Shown here: positions 51,666-60,160 of the stretch, piece after piece
Position numbering within the stretch: position 1 is the stretch's first letter
Layout: each line of letters opens with the position of its first letter
NCBI GenBank assembly: GCA_036490715.1
Contig: DASXDL010000030.1
Coordinates: 62,001-126,000 of the forward strand
Origin: FEN-1191 sp036490715
Lineage (GTDB): Bacteria > Pseudomonadota > Gammaproteobacteria > Steroidobacterales > Steroidobacteraceae
Length of the DNA stretch: 64,000 nt
Reading direction: 5' to 3'
The notes under the pieces: model-generated
The model's database searches: none
What the model saw: only the letters and a program-made list of their open reading frames with translations
What the model was told of the DNA's origin: nothing
Translations under genes and position numbers: made by a program

Positions 51666-53054
51666 ATGGCGGCGGCGGCAGAACTGGCCATTCGTGATTC
51701 GGAATTTCGCGGCACGGTCGGTGTCGCGCGTGGCGACATCACGCCACCGCCGGGCATGTTTGCGCGCAGCTGGGGCAGCTCCAAGCACGACATCGCCACC
51801 GGCGTGCACAAGCCGCTGCTGGCGACCGCCATCGCCTTTGCCGACAGCGGAGCGCGCGCGCCGCTGGTGCTGCTGGCGCTGGACCTAAGCTGGTGGACCT
51901 CGAACCAGGATGAGAGCGAGCTGCGCTCCCCGATCCTGGCGGCGAGCGGCCTGCAGCCCGAGCAGCTCATGTTTCATCCATCACACACCCACAGTGCGCC
52001 GCGTACCGATCTGGAATTCTCCAACCGCCCCGGCGGCCACCTGATCGCCGACTACCGCCACAAGATCGTCGCGACCTGCAGCGCACTGGTGGCGCAGGCG
52101 CGCGAGCGCCTGCAGCCTGCGACCCTGACCTGGCGCGCCGGACACTGCGCGCTGGCCTTCAATCGCGACCTGCTGTCGCCGCAGGACGGCCGCCTGCTGT
52201 GCGGCGTCAATCCGGGCGGCAAACCCGACGACACGCTGCTCGTGGGGCGCGTGGTCGGCGAGGGCGGCGAACCGCTCGCCACGCTGGTCAACTACGCCTG
52301 TCATCCGATCTCACTCGGCGGCGGCAACACCCAGATCTCGCCCGACTATGTCGGCGCGATGCGTGAGACCATCGAGGGCCAAGCCGGCGGTCAGTGTTTG
52401 TTTCTGCATGGCTGTTCAGGTGATCAGGCGCCGCGGCGCAGTTTCGAGAGCGAGCCGCGCTACGCCGACCAGAACGGCCGCGAGCTGGGCTACTCGGCGC
52501 TGTCGGTGCTCGCCTCGATGTTTGCCCCGCAGCACGCGCTGCAGTTCGCCGGCGCCGAGGAATCCGGCACGCCGCTGGCGATCTGGCAGGAGCGCAGCAT
52601 CGCCGCCGCCGGGGCCATCGCCGCGCGGCGCGTCACGCTGCGGCTGGAGATCGCCGACCTGCCGAGCCGCGAGGAATTGCAGCGCGCGATTAGCGAGGCC
52701 AAGGAGGCCTACATGGTCGAGCGCCTGACGCGGCGGCTGTTGCAGCGCGAGTCGGTCGGCGATGGACCGGACGCCGAGTTCACGTTCCTGGTGTGGCGGC
52801 TGGGGGATTCCTTCATCGTCGGCACACCGGCGGAGATGCATACCGCGTTTCAACTCGAGCTGCGCCGGCGCTTTCCCGGGCATAGCGTCGCCATCCTCAA
52901 CATCGTCAACGGTTACGCCAGCTATCTGCCGCCGCGCGCCGACTACGCGCTCGGCGCCTATCCGACTCGGGTGGCGCTGTTCAAGGTCGGCTCGATGGAA
53001 AAAGTCCTCGAGGCCGCAAGCTTGGCGATGCGTGACCTGACGGCCGCCGGCTAG
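51666..53054 (+). CDS. Neutral-ceramidase-like (N-terminal-domain family) protein, copy 1
   Basis: ATG 51666 follows AAGGAG (462 residues). The family start VGVARGDITPPPG is clear. The ceramidase zinc ligands have counterparts: HPSHTHS (about 104-110), NYACHP (His213), GTPAEMHTAF (Glu) and NGYASYLP (Tyr). The segment that carries the serine nucleophile in Pseudomonas ceramidase (G-D/N-x-S-P) reads SGDQAPR, so Ser is Ala255. No signal peptide is seen, suggesting a cytoplasmic protein. It is probably a zinc hydrolase of an amide or related bond, but not a typical ceramidase. A paralog lies at 60161-61567. Confidence 0.78.
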   Translation: MAAAAELAIRDSEFRGTVGVARGDITPPPGMFARSWGSSKHDIATGVHKPLLATAIAFADSGARAPLVLLALDLSWWTSNQDESELRSPILAASGLQPEQLMFHPSHTHSAPRTDLEFSNRPGGHLIADYRHKIVATCSALVAQARERLQPATLTWRAGHCALAFNRDLLSPQDGRLLCGVNPGGKPDDTLLVGRVVGEGGEPLATLVNYACHPISLGGGNTQISPDYVGAMRETIEGQAGGQCLFLHGCSGDQAPRRSFESEPRYADQNGRELGYSALSVLASMFAPQHALQFAGAEESGTPLAIWQERSIAAAGAIAARRVTLRLEIADLPSREELQRAISEAKEAYMVERLTRRLLQRESVGDGPDAEFTFLVWRLGDSFIVGTPAEMHTAFQLELRRRFPGHSVAILNIVNGYASYLPPRADYALGAYPTRVALFKVGSMEKVLEAASLAMRDLTAAG

Positions 53055-53064
53055 AACACAGCGG

Positions 53065-54807
53065 ATGCAGGACAGCGCCAGCCTTTCGTTAAACGCGCTC
53101 GACTACGGTGAGTTCTTCCTGTTTGTCGTAGCGCTGTCGGTGGTCGGATTCCTGTCCGGCCGCGGCGAGCGCAGCTCGTCGTCGGAATATTTCATGGCCG
53201 GCCGCAAATTGCGCTGGTACGTGGTCGGTGCCAGTTACATCGCCGCCAACATCAGCACCGAACAGTTCATCGGCATGGTCGGTGCCACTTATCTGATGGG
53301 CATCTGCCCGGCGCTGTGGGAATGGCTGAACGTATTCACGTTCCTGTTCATGATCTTCGTGTTCGTGCCGTTCCTGCTGAACTCGAAGGTAGTCACGATC
53401 CCGGAGTACCTGGCGCGCCGCTACGGCCCCTCGGTGCGCCAGATCTTCGCGTTCGTCACCGTGATCGCCAACATCGTGATCTTCATGGCGGCGGTGTTGT
53501 ACACCGGCGGGCTGGCGCTGAACGGGTTCTTCGGCTGGCCGCTGACGCTGTGCATCGTGCTGACCGGGGTGTTCGCCGGCGGCTGGGCCATCTACGGTGG
53601 TCTGTCGGCCGTGGCCTGGACCGGGGTCTTCACTGCGGTGGTGAAATTCACCGGCGCCTCCGCGATCACCGTGCTTGGCCTGCTGGCCGTCAGCGGCGAT
53701 GGCAGCCTGATGGATGGCTTTCGGGTCATCATCGAGCGCAACCGCGCCACCACCGGCGTGTGGCAGCAGGCCGCGCAGCACATCCTGCCGCACCTGACCG
53801 GCCAGGACAGCTACAACCGGCTGTCGGTGATCCAGGGGCCGGATCATCCGCTGGCGCCCTGGACCGGACTGTTCTTCCTCGTGATGTCGGTGAGCATTTG
53901 GTACAACGTGCTCAATCAATTCATCATCCAGCGCATCCTCGGCTCGCGCAGCCTGTGGGACGCGCGCATGGCGGTTGTGTTCGCCGGCTACGCCAAGCTG
54001 GTGCTGCCGCTGATCACCGTGGTTCCGGGCCTGATCCTGTTCACGCTGCACCCGGAATACCTGCTGGGCGACTGGCTCGACGCGCAGCATCAGGCCGACA
54101 AGGGTTACGTGGTGCTGGTGAAAGAGCTGCTGCCGATCGGCATGCGCGGGCTGCTGCTGGCGGTGCTGTTCAGTGCGGTGCAGGCCACGATCACGTCGGT
54201 GGTGAACGCCACCGCCACCATTTTGACGATCGACATCTATGGCGCGCTGCTGCGACCGAAGGCAACCGACCGGCAACTGGTCAACTTCGGCGTCTGGGCC
54301 TCGGTCGGCACGGTCGTGGCCGGCATCGCGATTGCGATCTGGCTGAGTGTGTCCGGCGGCAGTGTATTCCAGTACATCCAGGCGCTGAACGCGTTCTTCG
54401 CGCCGCCGTTCGCGGCCATCTTCGTGCTCGGGCTGCTGAGCCATCGTCCCAACATTCACGGCGCGTTGACCGCGATCATCGGCGGATTCGCCATCGGCCT
54501 GTCACTGAAGATCGCCGGTAATCTGTGGGAGCTGCCGCGGTGGTACTACCCGTTCGCCAACCAGGCCGCGATCATGTGGGTGTGCTCGATGCTGTTGTGC
54601 CTGCTCGGCAGCCTGTGGGGCCAGCGCAGCAAGGATCAGGCGGCGATCACCCCGACACTGTGGGAGAGCGCAGCGCTCCTGCGGGAAGGGCTGGGCGATA
54701 CCTGGTCGCGCAGCGTTATCCTGTGGACGGCCGGGTTTTTCTTCGCGATCCTGGCGGCCATGGCGGTGTTTTCCAACCTGGTGTTTCCGACCGGCAGCTC
54801 CGGATGA
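53065..54807 (+). CDS. Sodium:solute symporter (SSS/SGLT family)
   Basis: The 580-residue protein has about 14 membrane helices and SSS-family features: ALSVVGFLSGRGERSSSSEYFMAGRKLRW in outline near the N-terminus, YIAANISTEQFIGMVG in helix 2, WEWLNVFTFLFMIFVFVPF, and IPEYLARRYGP. The SGLT-type layout favours sugars or related polar compounds co-transported with sodium. It lies 10 bases after the amidase-like gene and overlaps the SDR gene (ATGA). It would take the solute across the inner membrane after the TonB receptor. Confidence 0.92.
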   Translation: MQDSASLSLNALDYGEFFLFVVALSVVGFLSGRGERSSSSEYFMAGRKLRWYVVGASYIAANISTEQFIGMVGATYLMGICPALWEWLNVFTFLFMIFVFVPFLLNSKVVTIPEYLARRYGPSVRQIFAFVTVIANIVIFMAAVLYTGGLALNGFFGWPLTLCIVLTGVFAGGWAIYGGLSAVAWTGVFTAVVKFTGASAITVLGLLAVSGDGSLMDGFRVIIERNRATTGVWQQAAQHILPHLTGQDSYNRLSVIQGPDHPLAPWTGLFFLVMSVSIWYNVLNQFIIQRILGSRSLWDARMAVVFAGYAKLVLPLITVVPGLILFTLHPEYLLGDWLDAQHQADKGYVVLVKELLPIGMRGLLLAVLFSAVQATITSVVNATATILTIDIYGALLRPKATDRQLVNFGVWASVGTVVAGIAIAIWLSVSGGSVFQYIQALNAFFAPPFAAIFVLGLLSHRPNIHGALTAIIGGFAIGLSLKIAGNLWELPRWYYPFANQAAIMWVCSMLLCLLGSLWGQRSKDQAAITPTLWESAALLREGLGDTWSRSVILWTAGFFFAILAAMAVFSNLVFPTGSSG

Positions 54808-55586
54808 GCTCCGCCCCCCGACGCTTCGAGGGCAACGTCGCGATCGTGACCGGCGCGGCGCACGGCATCGGTCAGGCGATCGCCGCCGCGCTGCTGCGCG
54901 AAGGCGCCACGGTCTATGGCCTGGACGTGGACGCGGCAGCGTTGGAGCAGGCCGCACGCGCGCCGGCCTCACTCGGGCGTTTTATAGGCATCACCGCCGA
55001 CGTATCCGATGCCGCGGCGGTTACGCGCGCGCTCGAGGCCGTGCTCAGCGGCGCCCGGCGTCTGGATGTGCTGGTTAACAATGCCGGCATCAACATGGGC
55101 AAGCGCATCGCCGAGCTCGAGATTAAGGACTGGGAGCGCGTGTTCGACGTCAATCTCAAGAGCGTGTACCTAATGTGCCGGGCCGCCTGGCCGACCTTTG
55201 TGCGCCAGCACCGCGGCGCCATCGTCAATGTCGCATCGGTGATGGGGCAGGTCGGCGGTATCGGCGCGCCGGCCTACTGTTCGACGAAAGCTGGCATAAT
55301 CATGCTGTCGCGCTGCTTGGCAAAAGACGGCGCCAGTCACGGAATTCGCGTCAACAGTGTGTGTCCGGGCTACATCGACACTCCGATCATGGATCGCGTC
55401 CTCGACGCCATGCCGGACTCGGTCAAGGCGCGCGCGGAACTCAACCAGCGGATGCCACTCGGACGCCTTGGTCGGCCGGAAGAGATCGGCGCCGCGGTGC
55501 TGTTCCTGGCGTCGGCCGATGCGGCCTACATCTCCGGCACTGAACTGACCATCGATGGTGCGGTTACGGCCACGCAGATCGACTAG
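54804..55586 (+). CDS. Short-chain dehydrogenase/reductase, probable sugar dehydrogenase
   Basis: ATG 54804 overlaps the symporter stop; 260 residues. Classical SDR motifs are present: TGAAHGIGQAIA for the dinucleotide, NNAGIN, and the catalytic Ser with YCSTK (Tyr-x-x-x-Lys), then RVNSVCPGYIDTP. In this operon set it is the best candidate for oxidising the sugar C1 to a lactone for the SMP-30 lactonase. The cofactor and sugar are not certain; other SDR reactions remain possible. Confidence 0.88.
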   Translation: MSSAPRRFEGNVAIVTGAAHGIGQAIAAALLREGATVYGLDVDAAALEQAARAPASLGRFIGITADVSDAAAVTRALEAVLSGARRLDVLVNNAGINMGKRIAELEIKDWERVFDVNLKSVYLMCRAAWPTFVRQHRGAIVNVASVMGQVGGIGAPAYCSTKAGIIMLSRCLAKDGASHGIRVNSVCPGYIDTPIMDRVLDAMPDSVKARAELNQRMPLGRLGRPEEIGAAVLFLASADAAYISGTELTIDGAVTATQID

Positions 55587-55604
55587 CCACGGCGGGCGCA
55601 GCGC

Positions 55605-56660
55605 GTGGTAGATGCTCGTAACCATGACCGTGCCAATCGCAAATCGGCACGCTCCACCCTGAGCGACGTCGCGCAGGAGGCCGGCGTGTCGGTCATGACG
55701 GTCTCCAACTTCGTGCGCGGCAAAGCGGTGCGAGTGCAGACCCGCAAGCGGGTCGAGCAGGCGATCGCGCGCCTGAACTATCGACCCAACCTGAGTGCGC
55801 GCAGTCTGCGGCTGTCCGAGCAGTACTCGGTCGGCATTGTCATCGCCGACAGTGATCCCGCGTTCCTGAACGATCCATTCATTTCACGCCTGGTCAGCGG
55901 CCTGAGCAATTACCTCAGCAGCCTCGACTACACGCTCGACGTTCAAGGGGTGTCGCCGGAGCGCTTCGACAACGCCACCATTCTCAACAAGGTCGGCAAC
56001 GATGCGCTGTGCGCGATCCTGTGCGGACGCAAGCCGCTGCGGCGCGAGCACCTGACCAATCTGCAACGCCTGGATCAGCCGGTGGTGGTATTCCAGGAGG
56101 TGTTCACCTCGCCGTCGCCGAACGTGGCAATCATCAGCCAGGATGATCTATCCGGCGGCAAGCAGCTCGGTCAGCACCTGCTGTCGCGACGTGTGCGCTT
56201 GGTGCTGTTCGTGCGCCCGGCGCTCGACTGGTGCGCGGTCGAGCAGCGCGAGCGCGGTGTGCGCAGCGTACTGGAGTCAAGCCGACCGGCGGTCGAGGTC
56301 AAGACCCTGACGGCGCCGTCGGAGCGCTTCGATGACGTGCAGCGCCTGATCCGCGAGCATCTAGCGAAGAAGACGCCGAGCGCGATCGTCGCCGCCACCG
56401 ACTCGATGGCGGTGGCGGCGCTCAAGGCCTGTGAGGCTGCCGGTCTGCGTGTGCCGCGTGATCTGGTGATCGCCGGCTTCAACGGCTTCGATGTGTGGCG
56501 CTACACCACACCGACGCTGACCACGGTGGTATCGCCGGCCTATGAGATGGGACGGCACGCCGGCGAGATGCTGATCCAGCGGCTGCGCAACGGCGAATTC
56601 CCGAAACGCAATGTCACGCTGCCGGTGCGGCTGCAGATCGGCGAGTCCACCGCTTCGTAG
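55605..56660 (+). CDS. LacI-family transcriptional repressor, likely reader of TGTAACGTTACA
   Basis: GTG 55605 starts a 351-residue protein 18 bases after the SDR gene. The N-terminal HTH (TLSDVAQEAGVSVMTVSNFVRG) and hinge with the minor-groove helix (NYRPNLSARSL) are typical, followed by a periplasmic-binding-protein-like effector domain (VGIVIADSDPAFLNDPF; IVAATDSMAVAALKA; VIAGFNGFDVWRYTTP). It is the last gene of an operon whose control region has matching palindromes, so autorepression is likely. It is the only LacI-type gene in the window. Confidence 0.92.
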   Translation: MVDARNHDRANRKSARSTLSDVAQEAGVSVMTVSNFVRGKAVRVQTRKRVEQAIARLNYRPNLSARSLRLSEQYSVGIVIADSDPAFLNDPFISRLVSGLSNYLSSLDYTLDVQGVSPERFDNATILNKVGNDALCAILCGRKPLRREHLTNLQRLDQPVVVFQEVFTSPSPNVAIISQDDLSGGKQLGQHLLSRRVRLVLFVRPALDWCAVEQRERGVRSVLESSRPAVEVKTLTAPSERFDDVQRLIREHLAKKTPSAIVAATDSMAVAALKACEAAGLRVPRDLVIAGFNGFDVWRYTTPTLTTVVSPAYEMGRHAGEMLIQRLRNGEFPKRNVTLPVRLQIGESTAS

Positions 56661-56679
56661 ACTAAGGATCGACTCGAGC

Positions 56680-57201
56680 CTAAGTCTTGGCGCGGGTTTT
56701 GCCCATGAAGTCGCGTTTGCTGAGCGCTATGCCCTTCCAGCGCAGGATGTCGTAGGTCGTGGTGGCGTGAAAGTAGAAGTTGGGCAACGAAAAGGACAGC
56801 AGGAAATTCTCGGCGGCGTAATCCCGATGGTTGCTGCCGAAGGCAAAGCGCATGTCGCGGCCGACAAAACCCTCGACCTCGGCAGCCTCGATCTTCTCCA
56901 GGGCTGTGAGCGTCTCGGCGACCCGCGATTTGAGTGCCGCAAAGGTGTCGGGCGGTGGCGTCAGGTCGGGAGAGAACACGCCCTTGCGCACGCCCTCGAT
57001 GGCGCCGAGTGAATGCACCGCGGTGGACTTGACCTGATAAGCCAGCGGGAACATGTCGGCGGCGAGACGGGCTTGGATGAGATCCTCTGGAGCAATGCCT
57101 TTTTCCGCACAAAAGCTTTCTGCCTTGTCGAGCAGGCCGGACACCGCGCCAAGGATCTGCTGAAAGCTGGGAATCGTTGCCGCGTAGAGCGAAAAAGCCA
57201 T
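56680..57201 (-). CDS. DUF1993-family protein
   Basis: The 173-residue protein has the DUF1993 pattern: SLYAATIPSFQQILGAVSGLLDKAE, ARLAADMFPLAYQVKS, and LPNFYFHATTTYDILR near the C-terminus. The family has a DinB-like four-helix fold and no known activity. It converges with the LacI gene and carries no operator, so its place in the catabolic cluster may be incidental. Confidence 0.85.
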   Translation of the reverse strand: MAFSLYAATIPSFQQILGAVSGLLDKAESFCAEKGIAPEDLIQARLAADMFPLAYQVKSTAVHSLGAIEGVRKGVFSPDLTPPPDTFAALKSRVAETLTALEKIEAAEVEGFVGRDMRFAFGSNHRDYAAENFLLSFSLPNFYFHATTTYDILRWKGIALSKRDFMGKTRAKT

Positions 57202-57266
57202 GACGTGCTCCCGGAACTTGCTGGGAGCGGCACGATATTCCCTGGCTGGCCGCAGCGCCAGTCCGA

Positions 57267-58682
57267 TCAGAGCGAACGCAGAAAGTCGAGGATGGTTTGC
57301 TGCTGCGCGCCGCTCAAGCCGTTGAACTGCTCGATGACGGTGTTGGCCTCGCTGCCCTGGCTACGGTGGGCCTGGATCGCGACCAGTAGATCGCTGGTTC
57401 GACCGTCATGCAGGAAATATGCACGTTGTCCCAATCCCCACAGCGGCGCCGAACGAAATTCATCCGGCCCGGCGGCGCCTTGGGTAATGCCATCCGCCAA
57501 CCCCTGACCCATGTGGTGCACGAGCAGGTCCGAGTACAGGTTCGCCGGCTGGCCGGACAGTGCGGGACTGGGGTTTCGGGAAGAACCGGTGGCCAGGGCG
57601 GTTCCGGTCATCAGCGTCGGGGTATGGCAGGCCGCGCAGCCGACTTGAATGAATAGCGCTCGGCCGTAGATGGTCAAGGGCGAAGACGGCGCCGGTGACG
57701 GCGGGGCCAGCAGGCGCATGAAGTTGGCGAATGCCTCGATGTCGGACAACACGGCGGTGGCCGAATTGGCTGCTATGGTCTCTGGAAAGTTGTTCGTGTC
57801 CTCGGGCGTCGAATTGTAGGTGCGGCAGGCTGCGGTCTCGGTGCGCTCCTGTGGAAACAGCTGATTGGAGATGCCCATCTCGACGTTGTAGGCCTCGCCC
57901 GAGAACATCAGCAGTGATTTGTTCTGCGCCTTCCAGCCAAAGCGCGTAATCGTGCCATCGTTGGCGCTGCGGTTGACGTTGCCGCCCTGAATGGCATTGG
58001 CGTGGCCGTGCACACCCAGCCGTGCATTGCGTTCAGCGTTGAGAGCCATGTTGGCCAGAATCGCCGAATCGGGAATCGATTCGATCAGGCCGTCCCCGAA
58101 GGTCGGCGTCGGAATTCGAAACACGATGTTCCTGTTTCCGCCCTGACCGCTGACCGGATCACCGGCCGGAGTGAAGGTGGGCTGGGTCAGAGCGCAGCTG
58201 CCGGCATCGGAGCGAGCGCTGACGACGAACAGATTGTGCACGCCGCCGTCGGCCGTGCCGTTGGACTGCACGAATCGCGCCTCACGGATTGGACCATCGC
58301 TGACGATGAACCAGGGTATGTCGTTGGCCGCACCGTAGGCGGTGGCGATGATCGGCAGCGGATTTTGCCGTGGACTACTGCCGCCCGGATTGGGCCAGGC
58401 GTGACAGGACAGGCATGAGTCGGAGTTGAAGCGCGGACCCAGACCATTGCCCTGGCCCGGTCCCGCGCCACTGACGACTTCCACCGTCTCAAAACGATGG
58501 AGTCCGTCCTGAAAGAATGCGCTTTCATCCTGGCCAAGCCCGGTGAGCTCGGCCGGCGGCGCATTGTCGGTCGGTGCTCTTCGAATGCCAGGATCGGTCG
58601 GCTGCGCCTGCGTGGCCACACTGTTCAATGCCAACGCGACCCACACCAGTGCCGTACCGAATGATGAGAATTCGCTCTTCAT
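57267..58682 (-). CDS. Di-haem oxidoreductase (DUF1111, putative peroxidase/thiol oxidoreductase)
   Basis: The 471-residue exported protein (signal peptide about 1-26) has two haem-binding motifs: CLSCH (90-94) and CAACH in the C-terminal half. Family blocks include GLGPRFNSDSC, GDGLIESIPDSAI, and RSAPLWGLGQRAYFLHDGR. These c-type proteins are periplasmic. Reactions of the DUF1111 family are poorly defined. It lies downstream of the Rieske gene on the same strand with a 149-base gap containing a hairpin. Confidence 0.85.
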   Translation of the reverse strand: MKSEFSSFGTALVWVALALNSVATQAQPTDPGIRRAPTDNAPPAELTGLGQDESAFFQDGLHRFETVEVVSGAGPGQGNGLGPRFNSDSCLSCHAWPNPGGSSPRQNPLPIIATAYGAANDIPWFIVSDGPIREARFVQSNGTADGGVHNLFVVSARSDAGSCALTQPTFTPAGDPVSGQGGNRNIVFRIPTPTFGDGLIESIPDSAILANMALNAERNARLGVHGHANAIQGGNVNRSANDGTITRFGWKAQNKSLLMFSGEAYNVEMGISNQLFPQERTETAACRTYNSTPEDTNNFPETIAANSATAVLSDIEAFANFMRLLAPPSPAPSSPLTIYGRALFIQVGCAACHTPTLMTGTALATGSSRNPSPALSGQPANLYSDLLVHHMGQGLADGITQGAAGPDEFRSAPLWGLGQRAYFLHDGRTSDLLVAIQAHRSQGSEANTVIEQFNGLSGAQQQTILDFLRSL

Positions 58683-58707
58683 GGCGCCTCCCTGTCACAG
58701 CAGTCTT

Positions 58708-58726
58708 CGCCGACCAATGGTCGGCG
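58708..58726. other. Perfect 8-bp hairpin in the di-haem gene leader
   Basis: CGCCGACC pairs with GGTCGGCG around an AAT loop, about 25 bases upstream of the di-haem gene start and about 105 bases after the Rieske stop. There is no T-run. It could be an operator for an unknown regulator or an mRNA element. Confidence 0.4.
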
Positions 58727-58831
58727 ACCCTGTGCTGCGGTATAGGCGCGCAGATCGACGCTGTCGAAGTGACGCCATCTGCGCACGTCTCTGGCGCACG
58801 ACAGCGCGCACGAACGGATTGAAATTGAACC

Positions 58832-59158
58832 TCAGCCGCTGGCCGCGGTTTCGATCGCGACGTAGACCTCGCCGTCGGTCACGCGCGTCTGATAGGTCTT
58901 CAGCGGCTGGCTGGCCGGTGCGCTCAGCGCCGCGCCGGTGCGTACGTCGAATCGGCCCTGATGCACCGGGCATTCGATCACGTCACGATCGAAGTAGCCG
59001 CGCGACAGATCAGCGCGCTGGTGCGTGCAGCGACGCTCGGTGGCGAAGAATCCGTCTGCGGTCCGATAGACGATCAGGTGCTGACCCGAAGCGGACACGC
59101 AGGTCATCGCGCCGACCTTGAGCTGCGCCGCCTGCGGCACCAGGATCCACTCGGCCAT
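58832..59158 (-). CDS. Rieske [2Fe-2S] ferredoxin
   Basis: The 108-residue soluble protein has the two Rieske ligand pairs: Cys44-x-His46 (RRCTHQRAD) and Cys63-x-x-His66 (ECPVHQGRFD). This is a bacterial Rieske ferredoxin as used by oxygenases. It follows the desaturase-like gene by 20 bases, so it is probably that enzyme's electron donor. No dedicated reductase is seen in the window. It is the last gene of the MFS-led operon. Confidence 0.9.
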   Translation of the reverse strand: MAEWILVPQAAQLKVGAMTCVSASGQHLIVYRTADGFFATERRCTHQRADLSRGYFDRDVIECPVHQGRFDVRTGAALSAPASQPLKTYQTRVTDGEVYVAIETAASG

Positions 59159-59178
59159 GAATTAAACCAGGCTGAGCG

Positions 59179-60159
59179 TCAGTCGGCCGGGCCGAGATGG
59201 AAACGCGGCTCGCGGCGCTGCCGGCGGATGGCGCGCAGGATCTGCAGGTTGACCGCCAGCACATTGGCGCCGGGCGTCGGCAGCTCGGTGCCGATGTGCC
59301 GATTGAGCGCGGGCAGCGCGTGGAACGGCACGGTCGGATACAGGTGATGCTCGATGTGGAAGTTCATGTTCCAGTACAGCAGCCGGCCGACGAGTCCGCA
59401 GCGCATCGAGCGCGTGGTCTGACGATGATCGTACAGATCCTCGGCCATGCACATGTGCTGGGTGTTGATGTACAGGTTGATGATCCAGCCGCCGATCAGC
59501 CGTGGAATGAAATACAGCACGAACGGCCACGGACTGCGCAGCACCACGCCCCACAGCAGCAGCGCCAGGTAGCAGGCCAGCATGATGCGCGAGTTGCGCC
59601 GCGCCTTGGGGATTTCGGCGACCGGAATGAATTCGCGCTCGGCCGGCGTGAAATGCCCCAGGCTGTGGCGCGCGAGCTGTCGGGCGACGTCGAACGCAAA
59701 GCTCAAACCCAGTGTGACGTTCAGGTATTGCCACCCGCTCATCGGGATGCCGTAGGGCTTCTGCGGATCCTGGGCGTTGAACCAGGTCCAGGTGTGATGG
59801 CCGGAGTGCGCGTAGCGCCGATATAGCGGCTCCTCGATGAATACCAGCGAGGTCAGCCAGAATACCGCCTCGTTGAGCCAGCGACTGCGAAACGCGGTGC
59901 CGTGGGCACACTCGTGCGAGGCCGCGTACGAGAAGCTCAGCGCGCAGCCGTGCACGATCATCGCCGGCAGCAGCCACCAGGAATGCAGGCTGATTACTAC
60001 CAGAGCGCCGGTCGCGCAGCACAGCAGCAGCCAGGCACCGGTGCGCAGCAGGCCATGCCGATCGGTGCGGCGCATGAGTGCGCGCACGCTGGCCTGATCG
60101 AGGCCCGGTGCGTACCAGACGTCGAATGGATCATCGACGCTGCTCACGGCCTGATCCAT
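59179..60159 (-). CDS. Fatty-acid-desaturase-superfamily membrane di-iron oxygenase
   Basis: The 326-residue membrane protein has three histidine boxes: HECAH (82-86), HSGHH (118-122) and HIEHH (268-272), all needed for the di-iron site. Four or so membrane helices surround them. The superfamily includes acyl desaturases, hydroxylases and sphingolipid-type desaturases, so it may desaturate or hydroxylate. It is one base from the amidase-like gene and next to a Rieske ferredoxin. That pairing points to a substrate-processing oxygenase rather than bulk lipid desaturation. Confidence 0.85.
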   Translation of the reverse strand: MDQAVSSVDDPFDVWYAPGLDQASVRALMRRTDRHGLLRTGAWLLLCCATGALVVISLHSWWLLPAMIVHGCALSFSYAASHECAHGTAFRSRWLNEAVFWLTSLVFIEEPLYRRYAHSGHHTWTWFNAQDPQKPYGIPMSGWQYLNVTLGLSFAFDVARQLARHSLGHFTPAEREFIPVAEIPKARRNSRIMLACYLALLLWGVVLRSPWPFVLYFIPRLIGGWIINLYINTQHMCMAEDLYDHRQTTRSMRCGLVGRLLYWNMNFHIEHHLYPTVPFHALPALNRHIGTELPTPGANVLAVNLQILRAIRRQRREPRFHLGPAD

Positions 60160-60160
60160 C

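Noticed and set aside
56658..56685. Inverted repeat between the convergent LacI and DUF1993 genes
   Set aside because: GACTAAGG/CCTAAGTC pairs with a mismatch and has no T-run on either strand, so it is too weak to call a terminator.
58832..60159. Rieske plus desaturase as a carotenoid or xylene oxygenase system
   Set aside because: No carotenoid or aromatic-degradation genes are nearby and the operon context is amidase-like and MFS genes, so neither assignment is supported.
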